NCBI GenBank assembly: GCA_043755815.1
Contig: JAYUSF010000277.1
Coordinates: 1 to 12,271 of the forward strand
DNA length: 12,271 nt
Reading direction: 5' to 3'
DNA from: CAIWAH01 sp043755815
GTDB lineage: Bacteria > Verrucomicrobiota > Verrucomicrobiia > Limisphaerales > UBA9464
Shown: piece after piece, positions 1 through 7,484 of the stretch
How positions within the stretch are numbered: the stretch's first letter is position 1
How the letters are laid out: each line of letters begins with the position of its first letter
The notes under the pieces: model-generated
The model's input: only the letters and a program-made list of their open reading frames with translations
Told to the model about the DNA's origin: nothing
The model's database searches: none
Program-made: the position numbers and the translations under genes

Positions 1-2737
1 CGGCGGCGGCATAGAAGCGGTCCCACTCATATTCCAGCGAGACGACCGAGCGCCATTCCGGGAAACCGACGTCCTCCAACGCGGCACCTGAGGCCCAGAA
101 GCGGCCGAGGTAATCGATGGAGCCAGAACCCGGGAAGTTCTCCATCTCGAAGGTCAGCACCCGGGTGGCGTTCCCCGTCAGGGTGAACTTGCCCACGTCG
201 GTCGAGAATTCCTGCGACACGACCATGTCCAAACCGTCGGTGAGACGACGGCCGGTGTTGATCGGGCCGATGTTGATGATCTGATCGATGTCCTGGGTCG
301 TCGGCTCGATGATGACCTGGGCGGCGGTGGGGTTCTGCGCCGAGACCGGTGCGCCCTCTCCGAACGGATTGTTCGGATTGGAGGTGCCGCCGGCTTTGGC
401 CCATTCGTTCACCACATACTGTTCGCTAGCGAATGGCACACCGTTCTGTTCAATCCGATAGTAGTCCAGGCCGACCGTGAGACCCTTGACAGCCTTCGGC
501 GAGAACCGGAATCCAAAGAGGTAGTTTTTCGCCTCCTCGGGTTTGAGCCTCGGATTGTTGACGTCGAGCACGCCGTTCTCGGGCTGAGTTCTCAGGCCGG
601 TGAGCGGATTGAAGACTTCAGGGAAGTCCTGGCCGCCGGCCGGCTTGTGAATGGCAGCCTGGGACGGGGCGATGAAGCCTTCGCCGTAGGAGCCCCGGAT
701 GGTGAGTTGCTGCTCCAGGGAGGCCCAGCGGATGCCAACACGCGGCTTTACGCCCGAATCCGCCGTGATGTCGTCGAATTTTTCGTAACGGACGGCGGCG
801 TTGAAATCCAAGGCCTCGGCGAACTGGCCCAGGTTCCAGTCTTTACCCAGGATCGGGATCTTGATTTCGCCGTAAACGGCGTCGATGCGCCGGCCGGAGT
901 TCCAAGCTATTTCCTCGTTGAACGGTTGCACCGCCCCCGACTGCAAGGCGGAGTCCGGACCCACGTTCACCGATTCGTCCCGCCTCTGGGCTCCGCCCAA
1001 GACCTGCACCGCGCCACCCGGGAGGTCGAACACCTCGCCGCCAATCATCGCTTCGATGATCTGGGCGGTGAGCGTGTCTTGGCCGGTTGCCGAACCGCTG
1101 AACGCATCGATGATTCCCTGCGGATTGACCGCGCTGCTGCCACCGATCGGGGTGTAGCCGAACGGATTGAACGAGGTGCCGGCCACCGTGCTGTCCAGTC
1201 CGGCCTGGTAGTTACTCCGCAAAATGCCACCGGTCAGCCGGCGGTCATCCTGCATCCGGTCGTAGAGATAGGAGACTTCCCAATTCCACGTGCTCTCCGC
1301 GATCTGGCCCTTTAGGCCGGCGACGGCATGGATGGTTTGGAAGTCGTCATAGTAAATTCGGGGACCGGCTTCCACCGGCCGGTAGGTGACGTTTAACGGG
1401 GTTCCGGCCGCCGAGGACGGGAACACCTGGCGGAACCAGTAGTTGTCCGAAGTCGTCGTGAAGCCACCGAGCGGGGGCGGAGCGAAGACGTATTCGGACT
1501 GGTTGCGCATGTAGTAGGCATCGCCAAAAAATTCCAGGTGCTTATCAAGCAGCTGGTGGCTGACGGAGGTATTGAAACCAAACCGCTCGTGGGGACGGTG
1601 AGCCGTGGTGTAATAGCCGAACGGAAAGCCCGGATCGACCCCGGGGATCAACACGGGATTGGCGCTGGCGGCCCCGTTGGCGTAGCGAACCGGCGAATTC
1701 GCCGGCAGCAGGGCTTGGAGGGCCTTTTCCGCGTCATTTCGCGCCTTGGTCACGTCTGATGCCTTGGTCGCGGTCGAGGTGTCGACATAGGCCAGCGGGT
1801 CAAAGGCGGTCCCGGTCACTCTCAACGGGAACCCGTTGATCGTTGCCGGCACCGGGCCGGTGAAGGCGGGCACCTGAGATGCATTCGTCAAGCCGCGTGA
1901 GTTCGTCGGGTTGACGGTCCATCGGAGGGCCGTGCCGTTTGCGACCCTGTTGGTCGCACCACCGATCACCACATCATGAGCACCGAAGCTGGTCTTGTTA
2001 AAGAGAATGCCGGGATTTGAGGTCTGGGAGACGTTGCTGCCCGCCGGGAAGCTGCGGGCGCGGTCGGGGCTGAGCAGTTCATTGGACGTGCTGAATTCCG
2101 CTGAGAAGATCGCCTTGGTCTTCTCGTCACCGGTGCCAAACAGCATGCGGTATTGCTGGGTGCCGACGTCCGTGTCGAACGTGTTGCCGTAGTAAGTCGT
2201 GAACATGGTGCCGCGGAAATCCTTCCGCAGCTTGATGTTCACCACGCCGGCGACGGCATCGGTGCCGTAGATGGCTCCGGCGCCGTCATTCAGGACTTCA
2301 ATCGACTCGATGGCCGCCTGCGGGATCAGGTTCAGGTCCGAAGAGCTGGTCCGGCGACCGTCCACCAGCAGCAGGGTGGCATTGCCGGGCAAGCCGCGGA
2401 GGCCGACGAACGACTGGCCACTGCCGCCGTTGCCGAAACCTTCGTTGAGGTTACCGGTGCCTCCCACCTGTGGGAGTTTGTAGCGGATCGTGTCCACGAT
2501 GTTGGCGAAGCCGGTGTTCAAGGGACTCATCATGTCCACCTTGGTGACCGACAATGCACCTTCGACTTCGGCTCCGGTGAGGCGGGAACCCGTCACCGTC
2601 TGTTTTTCCAACTCGACCGGGGTGGTGGTCGAACCGTCCTGAGCCATCATGCCTGGCACGAGCAACTGGGCACCGAGACCGACGAGAAGAGCGCGACGGA
2701 AACCGTCCACGCGGCGCTGCTGGTTGGTGTAGTTCAT
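1..2737 (-). CDS. TonB-dependent outer-membrane receptor (C-terminus beyond window edge)
   Basis: An uninterrupted frame of about 912 codons runs from ATG at 2735-2737 off the left edge, so only the last barrel strands are missing. Residues 1-32 form a signal peptide: basic n-region with RR at 14-15, hydrophobic ALLVGLGAQLLVPG, likely cleavage after MMA. The plug domain covers roughly residues 45-172 and shows VTGSRL, the FVGLRGL stretch, LLLVDGRRT, IESIEVLNDGAGAIYGTDA and VAGVVNIKLRK, all typical of iron-complex/SusC-like receptors. The rest is aromatic-rich alternating sequence of a 22-strand barrel, including the YGEGFIAPS and LKPEEAKNY signatures near the C-terminal third. Such proteins import siderophores, vitamins or glycans with energy from TonB-ExbBD. 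The substrate cannot be read from sequence, and no tonB, exbBD or sugar-enzyme gene is nearby. It is divergent from the coiled-coil gene. No Shine-Dalgarno motif precedes the start. Confidence 0.95.
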   Translation of the reverse strand, partial: MNYTNQQRRVDGFRRALLVGLGAQLLVPGMMAQDGSTTTPVELEKQTVTGSRLTGAEVEGALSVTKVDMMSPLNTGFANIVDTIRYKLPQVGGTGNLNEGFGNGGSGQSFVGLRGLPGNATLLLVDGRRTSSSDLNLIPQAAIESIEVLNDGAGAIYGTDAVAGVVNIKLRKDFRGTMFTTYYGNTFDTDVGTQQYRMLFGTGDEKTKAIFSAEFSTSNELLSPDRARSFPAGSNVSQTSNPGILFNKTSFGAHDVVIGGATNRVANGTALRWTVNPTNSRGLTNASQVPAFTGPVPATINGFPLRVTGTAFDPLAYVDTSTATKASDVTKARNDAEKALQALLPANSPVRYANGAASANPVLIPGVDPGFPFGYYTTAHRPHERFGFNTSVSHQLLDKHLEFFGDAYYMRNQSEYVFAPPPLGGFTTTSDNYWFRQVFPSSAAGTPLNVTYRPVEAGPRIYYDDFQTIHAVAGLKGQIAESTWNWEVSYLYDRMQDDRRLTGGILRSNYQAGLDSTVAGTSFNPFGYTPIGGSSAVNPQGIIDAFSGSATGQDTLTAQIIEAMIGGEVFDLPGGAVQVLGGAQRRDESVNVGPDSALQSGAVQPFNEEIAWNSGRRIDAVYGEIKIPILGKDWNLGQFAEALDFNAAVRYEKFDDITADSGVKPRVGIRWASLEQQLTIRGSYGEGFIAPSQAAIHKPAGGQDFPEVFNPLTGLRTQPENGVLDVNNPRLKPEEAKNYLFGFRFSPKAVKGLTVGLDYYRIEQNGVPFASEQYVVNEWAKAGGTSNPNNPFGEGAPVSAQNPTAAQVIIEPTTQDIDQIINIGPINTGRRLTDGLDMVVSQEFSTDVGKFTLTGNATRVLTFEMENFPGSGSIDYLGRFWASGAALEDVGFPEWRSVVSLEYEWDRFYAAA

Positions 2738-2805
2738 GTGTGTGTAATGTTTTTGTTACAATTCCCCCCGCACTGGGAGTTTTTTGGGGAGAACTTTCGG
2801 AGGGG

Positions 2806-2834
2806 GTTAAAGCCACAGTCCGTTCAACTGACAA
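2806..2834 (-). promoter_or_regulatory. Candidate sigma70-type promoter for the TonB receptor
   Basis: On the minus strand TTGTCA (2829-2834) is followed after 17 bases by TTTAAC (2806-2811). They match the -35 and -10 consensus at 5 of 6 and 4 of 6 positions, with ideal spacing. This predicts a leader of about 60 bases before the receptor start codon at 2737. It is a motif match only. Confidence 0.35.
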
Positions 2835-3052
2835 GCACAAAGCATTTGCGGCCCTAAATTGAGGCAGCGGATACCGCCGAATTGCCATCCTTGAAATGGC
2901 CGGCCGGAGGTCGCCGATCGGAATTGAGCGGCGCAATCATTGGACAGGCTTCAGGGCGGGGGCCGCTTCAGGGAATTCCCGTCACGGTTCCCCGGCGGGA
3001 ACGGTTCAGATTCCACGATTGCCGGCACGAGGAGTGTTCACGCAGGCGAACG

Positions 3053-3081
3053 TTGACACCCCCGCGGCAACTACCTAGCGT
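3053..3081 (+). promoter_or_regulatory. Candidate promoter of the coiled-coil/lipoprotein operon
   Basis: A perfect TTGACA (3053-3058) is followed after 17 bases by TAGCGT (3076-3081), a weak -10 matching 3 of 6. Transcription would begin about 25 bases before the ATG at 3113. The string CCTAGCGTC here recurs just ahead of pyrC (10497-10505), which raises the chance that it is a lineage-specific -10 element. Confidence 0.35.
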
Positions 3082-3112
3082 CCCAGCGAACAACTCACCC
3101 GTTCATCGCGTC

Positions 3113-3868
3113 ATGCTCCGCATAGCTCTAATCCTCGCGCTGCTCACCGCCGGCGGTGCGCTCGTCGTCAGCCAGTTTGTCGTCAAAGAAAAGGTCGTGG
3201 CCTTGAACGACAACCTGAACACCACGACTGAAAACCTCAACAAGACGACTGAGGAGCGCAACAAGGCGCAGGCCGACGCCAAGGTTTCCAAGGCCGCCGC
3301 CGAGGCGGCCACGAAGGAGTTGGCCGACACCAAGACGGCCCGGGACGAAGCCGTCACGGAGTTGGATAAGCAGAAAACCCGGGCGGACGGGCTTCAGACG
3401 GAAGTCACCAAGGTCACCAAGGCCCGCAACGAGGCCCAGCAGGAAGTTGCTCGCTGGCAGGTTTTGGGAATGCAGCCGGAACAGATCAAGACCCTCCAGG
3501 CCGACCTGAAGAAGGCCGGCGACGAGCGGGACGAGGTGGCGCTCCTGAACAAGGGCCTGAACAAGCAGCTGGCCAACGTCACGACCCAGCTTGCCAAATA
3601 CGAACAGGACAAGGAAAAGCCCGTCGAAATGCCGGGACTGAAGGGCACCGTGCTGGCCGCCGACGGTCAGTGGAATTTCGTGGTCTTGGACGTCGGAGAA
3701 AACAGCGGGGCCAAAACGGGCGGCATTGTGCTGGTGCGCCGCGGTGAGAAGCTGATCGGCAAGGCCCGCATTGTTACCGTCGAACCAGGCCGCAGCATCG
3801 CGAACCTCCTTCCGGAATGGAAACAGGGCGACGTGGCCGTTGCGCCAGGTGACAGCGTCCTCTACTGA
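3113..3868 (+). CDS. Membrane-anchored periplasmic coiled-coil protein
   Basis: The product has 251 residues. Residues 2-23 form one hydrophobic segment (LRIALILALLTAGGALVVSQ), a signal anchor or uncleaved signal. Residues about 25-165 are a charged, Ala/Lys/Glu/Thr-rich heptad region without prolines except near QPEQ (121-124), so a long coiled coil is expected. Residues about 175-251 form a compact beta-rich domain with LKGTVLAADGQWNFVVLDVG, a glycine-rich turn (ENSGAKTGG), LVRRGEKLIGKARIV and a terminal GDSVLY. A TM anchor, coiled coil and beta domain together resemble the overall plan of MreC, but I see no convincing MreC signature. I chose the ATG at 3113 because it opens directly on the hydrophobic segment; an upstream start at 2882 would add 77 implausible residues. 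The lipoprotein gene follows after 7 bases. Envelope spacer or scaffold is an inference. Confidence 0.85.
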   Translation: MLRIALILALLTAGGALVVSQFVVKEKVVALNDNLNTTTENLNKTTEERNKAQADAKVSKAAAEAATKELADTKTARDEAVTELDKQKTRADGLQTEVTKVTKARNEAQQEVARWQVLGMQPEQIKTLQADLKKAGDERDEVALLNKGLNKQLANVTTQLAKYEQDKEKPVEMPGLKGTVLAADGQWNFVVLDVGENSGAKTGGIVLVRRGEKLIGKARIVTVEPGRSIANLLPEWKQGDVAVAPGDSVLY

Positions 3869-3875
3869 GATTTCG

Positions 3876-4040
3876 ATGAACGCCATGCTCCGCAGGCTTT
3901 TCGCGATTCTCGCCGGCATCGCCTTGGTAGGGGCGGCGGCGGGTTGCCGTTCCACGGATGAGGATGCCTCGTCGCGCCCGTGGAATTCGCCGAAGGGTTG
4001 GGAAAGCGGCATCCCGAGTTCAATGACCGAAGGCCGCTGA
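3876..4040 (+). CDS. Small lipoprotein with Trp-rich C-terminus
   Basis: This 54-residue protein starts 7 bases after the coiled-coil gene stops, so the two are almost certainly co-transcribed. Residues 1-23 are a lipoprotein signal: RR at 6-7, a hydrophobic run LFAILAGIALVGAAAG, then Cys24 in an AAGC lipobox that lacks the usual Leu at -3. The mature part is only about 31 residues: an acidic linker (STDEDASS) followed by RPWNSPKGWESGIPSS and a final MTEGR. I have an unverified impression that short verrucomicrobial lipoproteins often end in a similar RPWN-P-GWE-G-P...EGR motif; I cannot name the family. An alternative start at Met4 would leave the lipobox intact. It is probably anchored to the outer or inner membrane by Cys24. 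The terminator at 4056 closes the unit. Confidence 0.75.
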   Translation: MNAMLRRLFAILAGIALVGAAAGCRSTDEDASSRPWNSPKGWESGIPSSMTEGR

Positions 4041-4055
4041 ACCGCCTGTCCCTAG

Positions 4056-4094
4056 AACCGCCGCCGCCCTTGAGGTCGCGGCGGTTTTGCTTTT
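4056..4094 (+). terminator. Rho-independent terminator after the lipoprotein gene
   Basis: The arms AACCGCCGC (4056-4064) and GCGGCGGTT (4078-4086) form a perfect 9-bp stem with a 13-base loop. TTTTGCTTTT (4085-4094) follows directly. It lies 16 bases after the stop codon at 4040 and ends the coiled-coil/lipoprotein transcript. Confidence 0.85.
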
Positions 4095-4512
4095 GCGGAT
4101 CGGATTCTGATCGAACGATGTGCCCCCCGGTCCGCTGAGTTTGGTGCGAAACCGGAAAACGGGTGGTCGGTCGGGAGCGCCGTGCCGTCGGCCGTCTTCA
4201 AGGGAAGCCGACTCACACACACGATTGGACAGCCCTGCCTCGGTTCCTCCCAGAATCGACCGGCTCATCCACGACAACACAGCGCTCCAGACCGACCGCG
4301 CCTCTGTCTGACTCTTCAACGCGGAGCCGGTTCAATCGGTTCGGAAGAAGATCAAACTTCCGGACCGCGGGACGCCCCGGCTGAACGCAGCACCCGGCCG
4401 GCGACGGAAAGTTTCAGCCTGAACCCAAAAGGCAGGGGGGCTGGCCGGAAGCGATTCCGGGACCGTTGTCGGCGTAGGATGCGCCTGCGTTTCCCGGCAA
4501 CGCACCGTCAAC
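4095..4512. other. Gene-free convergent intergenic region
   Basis: These 418 bases lie between the terminator at 4056 and the 3' end of the oppositely oriented engB gene. I looked for tRNA, tmRNA, SRP RNA and RNase P landmarks on both strands and saw none. Short open frames here have arginine/serine/proline-rich products without any domain look. A 6-bp hairpin (4445-4460) lies downstream of engB but lacks an adjacent T-run, so it is at best a weak engB terminator. Confidence 0.5.
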
Positions 4513-5160
4513 TCACCACGGGGTGGCGCGCTTTTTGGGCTGCTTCGCGGGCTGCGCCTTCTTCTGTTCCGGTTCCAAGGACTCGTCGATCACCTTGAGC
4601 AGGGCGTTCCGCCCGGACCGTTCGACCGACGAGCAGGTGAGGATCAACGGCAGGTTGGCCGTCCATTCCGCAAGCCGGGCCTTGAACGCCTCGATGTTCT
4701 TGGCGGTCAGCGTGGCCCCGGCGCGGTCGGTCTTGGTGAAGACCAGAACGAACGGCACCTCGTTATCGACGAGAAACTCCACAAACTCCAGGTCCAGCGC
4801 CTGCGGAGGCAGCGACGAATCCACCAGTGTGAAGACGCAGGAAAGGTTCGGCCGATCGGTGAGATAGGCGGCGACCGCGGCGTTGAAGTTGGTCTTCTCC
4901 TTCCGCGCCACCTTGGCGTAGCCGTAGCCGGGCATGTCCACCAGCCGCCAGCGGCCATTGATGTCGAAAAAATTGAGGTGTTTGGTGTGGCCCGGGGTGG
5001 CGGACACTTTGGCCAGGTCGCGCTTGCCGACCAGCATGTTCAGCAGCGAGGACTTGCCCACATTGGAGCGGCCCGCGAAGGCGAATTCCGGTTGATCGTC
5101 CTCCGGACAGGAATCGAGATCCGGTGCGCTCCGGAGAAATACTGCGGTCGAGGTGTTCAT
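4513..5160 (-). CDS. engB: Ribosome biogenesis GTP-binding protein EngB/YsxC (YihA)
   Basis: This 215-residue TRAFAC-class GTPase belongs to the EngB/YihA family, which assists assembly of the large ribosomal subunit in the cytoplasm and is essential in many bacteria. All G motifs are visible: G1 P-loop GRSNVGKSS (30-38), G2 Thr in SATPGHTK (53-60), G3 DMPGYG (75-80), G4 TKTD (142-145) and G5 CSS (176-178). The family-typical FAGRSNVGKSSLLN and the switch context GYGYAKV are intact. Length matches the family; the last 20 residues form a Lys/Pro-rich tail (KKAQPAKQPKKRATPW) that is probably lineage-specific and may contact rRNA. The start at 5160 fits the family N-terminus. Its promoter should lie in 5161-5395; TTGACG at 5210-5215 is a possible -35 but lacks a good -10. 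Confidence 0.96.
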   Translation of the reverse strand: MNTSTAVFLRSAPDLDSCPEDDQPEFAFAGRSNVGKSSLLNMLVGKRDLAKVSATPGHTKHLNFFDINGRWRLVDMPGYGYAKVARKEKTNFNAAVAAYLTDRPNLSCVFTLVDSSLPPQALDLEFVEFLVDNEVPFVLVFTKTDRAGATLTAKNIEAFKARLAEWTANLPLILTCSSVERSGRNALLKVIDESLEPEQKKAQPAKQPKKRATPW

Positions 5161-5395
5161 GTGCTGTGCCCGTCCGGTAACCCTCGCAGAAAATCCCCGG
5201 TCGCGAAAACGTCAATTCCAGCGAAACGGGCGGGTGAACTTGGCCGCACTACTGTCGCTCCCAACCGATCCCGGTGACGGCGGCGGTGACGCAATCCCCC
5301 CTGACCCCCAGCTTTGAGTTTGGGTTGAGAATTCGGCTTCGGGGCACGACTGGCTTCGGCGCTCTTCGATGGGCGGCCAAGCTTGGACCTAACTG

Positions 5396-5926
5396 TCACC
5401 TGAGCGGGGGCGGCCGTTGGCCGGTTGCCGAAAGGCGCTGTTGCTCCTGCCGGGCGCGGATGAGCGCGGCTTCCTCGCGGATGTTGACCAGGTAAAGTTG
5501 GGTCGCGTGGAGCAGGTTCAGGCATCCGCCGATCAGGCCGGCCACACCCAGCACGCCGAGCGACAGGCCGATGCCGACAACGAGGTGCATCAGGAGGTCA
5601 TTGCCCAACTGCCCGGTGACCGCGCCCAACAACGTCACCAGGCTCGCGGCGGCGAACGCCCCCAACGAAACATAGATCCGGCGGAGGGCCCGGAGCAGCA
5701 GCACGCCCTGCCGTTCGACCCGGTTCACCTGTTCGAGATAGGTCGCCCCGCGGCATTGGGTTGTGGCCTCGGACTCCGCATAGAGTTCGTGCATGCGTTC
5801 CCGGGTGCGCAGCATGCGGTTGATGGTGCTCATCGCCAGCACGCTGGTCGCATTGGTCAGGATCGCCGGGGCGACGATGAACGTCAGCACGGCGAAGGGA
5901 TTCTGCGTCAGCAAACTGTTGCCCAT
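5396..5926 (-). CDS. DUF2721 family membrane protein
   Basis: The 176-residue product has three hydrophobic helices at roughly 11-35, 82-105 and 113-140 and a charged cytosolic C-terminus (REEAALIRARQEQQRL). The opening PFAVLTFIVAPAILTNATSVLAMST followed by NRMLRTRERMHEL, and a middle segment RQGVLLLRALRRIYVSLGAF, match my recollection of the DUF2721 family, small three-helix membrane proteins of unknown function found widely in Gram-negative bacteria. I chose ATG at 5926 because the family starts close to this first helix; an in-frame start at 5989 would add 21 residues that look non-coding. It is divergent from the beta-propeller gene and 235 bases ahead of engB on the same strand, so a shared operon is possible but not evident. 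No enzymatic residues are visible. Confidence 0.8.
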   Translation of the reverse strand: MGNSLLTQNPFAVLTFIVAPAILTNATSVLAMSTINRMLRTRERMHELYAESEATTQCRGATYLEQVNRVERQGVLLLRALRRIYVSLGAFAAASLVTLLGAVTGQLGNDLLMHLVVGIGLSLGVLGVAGLIGGCLNLLHATQLYLVNIREEAALIRARQEQQRLSATGQRPPPLR

Positions 5927-6109
5927 AGGTCGATTCAGACCGTGCGCCTGCCCGAGGGAGACGCGCAAGGAGGCGATTGTGGCCACCACTCTTGGGTGTG
6001 GTTCTACCCGACCGGAGGTTTGGAGCCATGGACGCGCCCCGCTCGCCTGGGTGGGCGCGACAAAAAGCCGGTTGACCCCCGCAGGGGTTCGCCGACTTTC
6101 GCGGCCGTC

Positions 6110-7402
6110 ATGAATCCCCGCATCTTTGCCTCGCTCACGTTGACGGCCGCGTTTGCCTCCGCTGCGCTGGCCGGCGACTGGCCTTTCATTCGTGGTCCGG
6201 TAGGTGACGGTTCGTCACCGGAAAAACTCTCCAAGAAGTGGCCCGACAGCGGCCCCAAGGTGCTGTGGCGGGTGCCGAGTGACCGGGGCTTCAGTTCGTT
6301 TGCCGTGAGCGGTGGCAAGGCCTTTACCATCGAGTTGCGGGACGTGGACGGCGCCAGCCAGGAAGTGCTGGTCGCGCGCAACGCGGACACCGGCAAGGAA
6401 GCCTGGGTGAAGCCACTGGGCGCGGCGAAGTTCAACGATGGCGGCGGCGATTCCGGCACTTCGGACAACAAAGGTGGCGACGGTCCGCGTTCCACCCCGA
6501 CGGTGGATGCTGGCCGGGTCTACGTGACCACGGCGAAGCTGGTGACGGCCTGTTTCTCCGCGCAGTCCGGCGAAGAAGTTTGGCGGCACGACCTGCTGAA
6601 GGAGTTTTCCGGCCGGAACATCCAGTGGCAGAACGCCGCCTCGCCGCTGATTGAAGGTGATTTGGTGCTGGTGGCCGGCGGTGGGGCCGGTCAGTCGCTG
6701 CTCGCCTTCAACAAGGCCGACGGCAAGGTCGCATGGAAGGCCTTTGACGAGACGATGACCCACGCGACGCCGACGGCGGCGTCCCTTCTCGGCCAGCGGC
6801 AGGTGATCTTCTTCGTCAAGTCGGGCCTGCTGGCGGTGGAGCCCAAGAGCGGCCAGGAACTCTGGCGCTATTCGTTTCCGTTCCGCACTTCGACGGCGGC
6901 CTCGCCTGTAGTTGCCGGTGACATCGTGTATTGTTCAGCCGGTTACGGCGTCGGCGCCGGGGCGGTGAAGGTGGCCAAGGCGGATGGCAAAATTACGGCC
7001 ATGGAGATCTACCGTTTCAGCGGTGACAAGCCGCTGGCGAACCACTGGTCCACGCCGGTCCTGCACAACGGCCACCTTTACGGCATGTTCCAGTTCAAGG
7101 AATACGGCAGCGGTCCGGTGAAGTGCGTCGAAGTCGCCACCGGCAAGGTGAAGTGGGAAAAGGCCGGATTCGGCCCTGGGCACGTCGTGCTGGTCGATGG
7201 CCATGTGCTGGCGCTCGGTGACGCCGGCCAACTCGTCCTGATCAAGGCGACGCCGGACAAATATGAGGAGGTGGCCCGGGCAGACGTGCTGGACGGCAAA
7301 TGCTGGACGACCCCCGTCGTCTCCGGCGGCCGGGTTTACGCCCGCAGCACCAAGGAAGCGGTTTGTCTCGACCTTGGGGTGAAGTCCGCGTCGGCGAAGT
7401 GA
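6110..7402 (+). CDS. Exported PQQ-like beta-propeller repeat protein
   Basis: The 430-residue product carries a clear signal peptide (residues 1-21, cleavage ALA-GDW). It then shows the WPFIRGPVGDGSS opening typical of PQQ-binding-like beta-propeller proteins (COG1520, BamB-like fold). Repeated blades contain the pattern of a hydrophobic strand, Ala-x-Asp-Gly-Lys/Gly-Lys and Trp: NADTGKEAWVKPL, SAQSGEEVWRHD, NKADGKVAWKAF, EPKSGQELWRY, KADGKI and EVATGKVKWEK. Seven to eight blades fit the length. Such proteins sit in the periplasm or on the outer membrane. Some bind partner proteins or cofactors, but the dehydrogenase catalytic residues of true quinoproteins are not evident, so an enzymatic role is not supported. 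The ATG at 6110 is preferred to a much longer frame from 5417, whose first 231 codons are antisense to DUF2721. The terminator at 7443 ends the transcript. Confidence 0.92.
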   Translation: MNPRIFASLTLTAAFASAALAGDWPFIRGPVGDGSSPEKLSKKWPDSGPKVLWRVPSDRGFSSFAVSGGKAFTIELRDVDGASQEVLVARNADTGKEAWVKPLGAAKFNDGGGDSGTSDNKGGDGPRSTPTVDAGRVYVTTAKLVTACFSAQSGEEVWRHDLLKEFSGRNIQWQNAASPLIEGDLVLVAGGGAGQSLLAFNKADGKVAWKAFDETMTHATPTAASLLGQRQVIFFVKSGLLAVEPKSGQELWRYSFPFRTSTAASPVVAGDIVYCSAGYGVGAGAVKVAKADGKITAMEIYRFSGDKPLANHWSTPVLHNGHLYGMFQFKEYGSGPVKCVEVATGKVKWEKAGFGPGHVVLVDGHVLALGDAGQLVLIKATPDKYEEVARADVLDGKCWTTPVVSGGRVYARSTKEAVCLDLGVKSASAK

Positions 7403-7442
7403 TTGGCGCAGGGAACCGCGGCCTTCGGTCCGCCGTGGTATG

Positions 7443-7470
7443 GGGCGGCCGAGGGGCCGCCCTTGGTTTT
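7443..7470 (+). terminator. Intrinsic terminator after the beta-propeller gene
   Basis: GGGCGGCC (7443-7450) and GGCCGCCC (7455-7462) form a perfect 8-bp stem with a GAGG tetraloop. TTGGTTTT follows on the plus strand. It lies between convergent genes. The minus side lacks a T-run, so it mainly serves the beta-propeller transcript. Confidence 0.75.
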
Positions 7471-7484
7471 GGCCGGCACCGAAA

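Larger units (their letters stand above)
2738..3112. other. Divergent intergenic region between receptor and coiled-coil gene
   Basis: This 375-base stretch separates two divergent start codons. It holds the candidate receptor promoter (2806-2834) and the candidate promoter of the coiled-coil gene (3053-3081). A + strand frame is open from 2882 into the coiled-coil gene, but its product before residue 78 is arginine-rich and unlike the rest, so I read it as upstream non-coding sequence. No RNA gene or riboswitch fold was recognised. Confidence 0.5.

Noticed and set aside
2153..2857. A 234-codon plus-strand frame over the receptor start region
   Set aside because: It is antisense to the plug domain of the receptor and crosses its start codon and promoter; no recognisable product.
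2882..3112. N-terminal extension of the coiled-coil protein by 77 residues
   Set aside because: The extension is Arg/Pro/Ser-rich and would bury the hydrophobic anchor internally; a TTGACA promoter candidate lies inside it.
3128..4012. A 294-codon minus-strand frame opposite the coiled-coil and lipoprotein genes
   Set aside because: Its repetitive Leu/Gly/Val content mirrors the Lys/Glu/Ala heptads on the plus strand. The plus-strand genes have signal, lipobox and terminator support.
4300..4350. GGTTCAATC resembling a tRNA T-arm
   Set aside because: The flanking bases do not pair as a T-stem and no acceptor, D-arm or anticodon stem could be drawn on either strand.
4445..4460. Hairpin downstream of engB as a terminator
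   Set aside because: The stem is only 6 bp and no T-run follows on the minus strand within normal distance.
5417..6109. N-terminal extension of the beta-propeller frame by 231 codons
   Set aside because: The segment is antisense to the DUF2721 gene, and a clear signal peptide begins at 6110.
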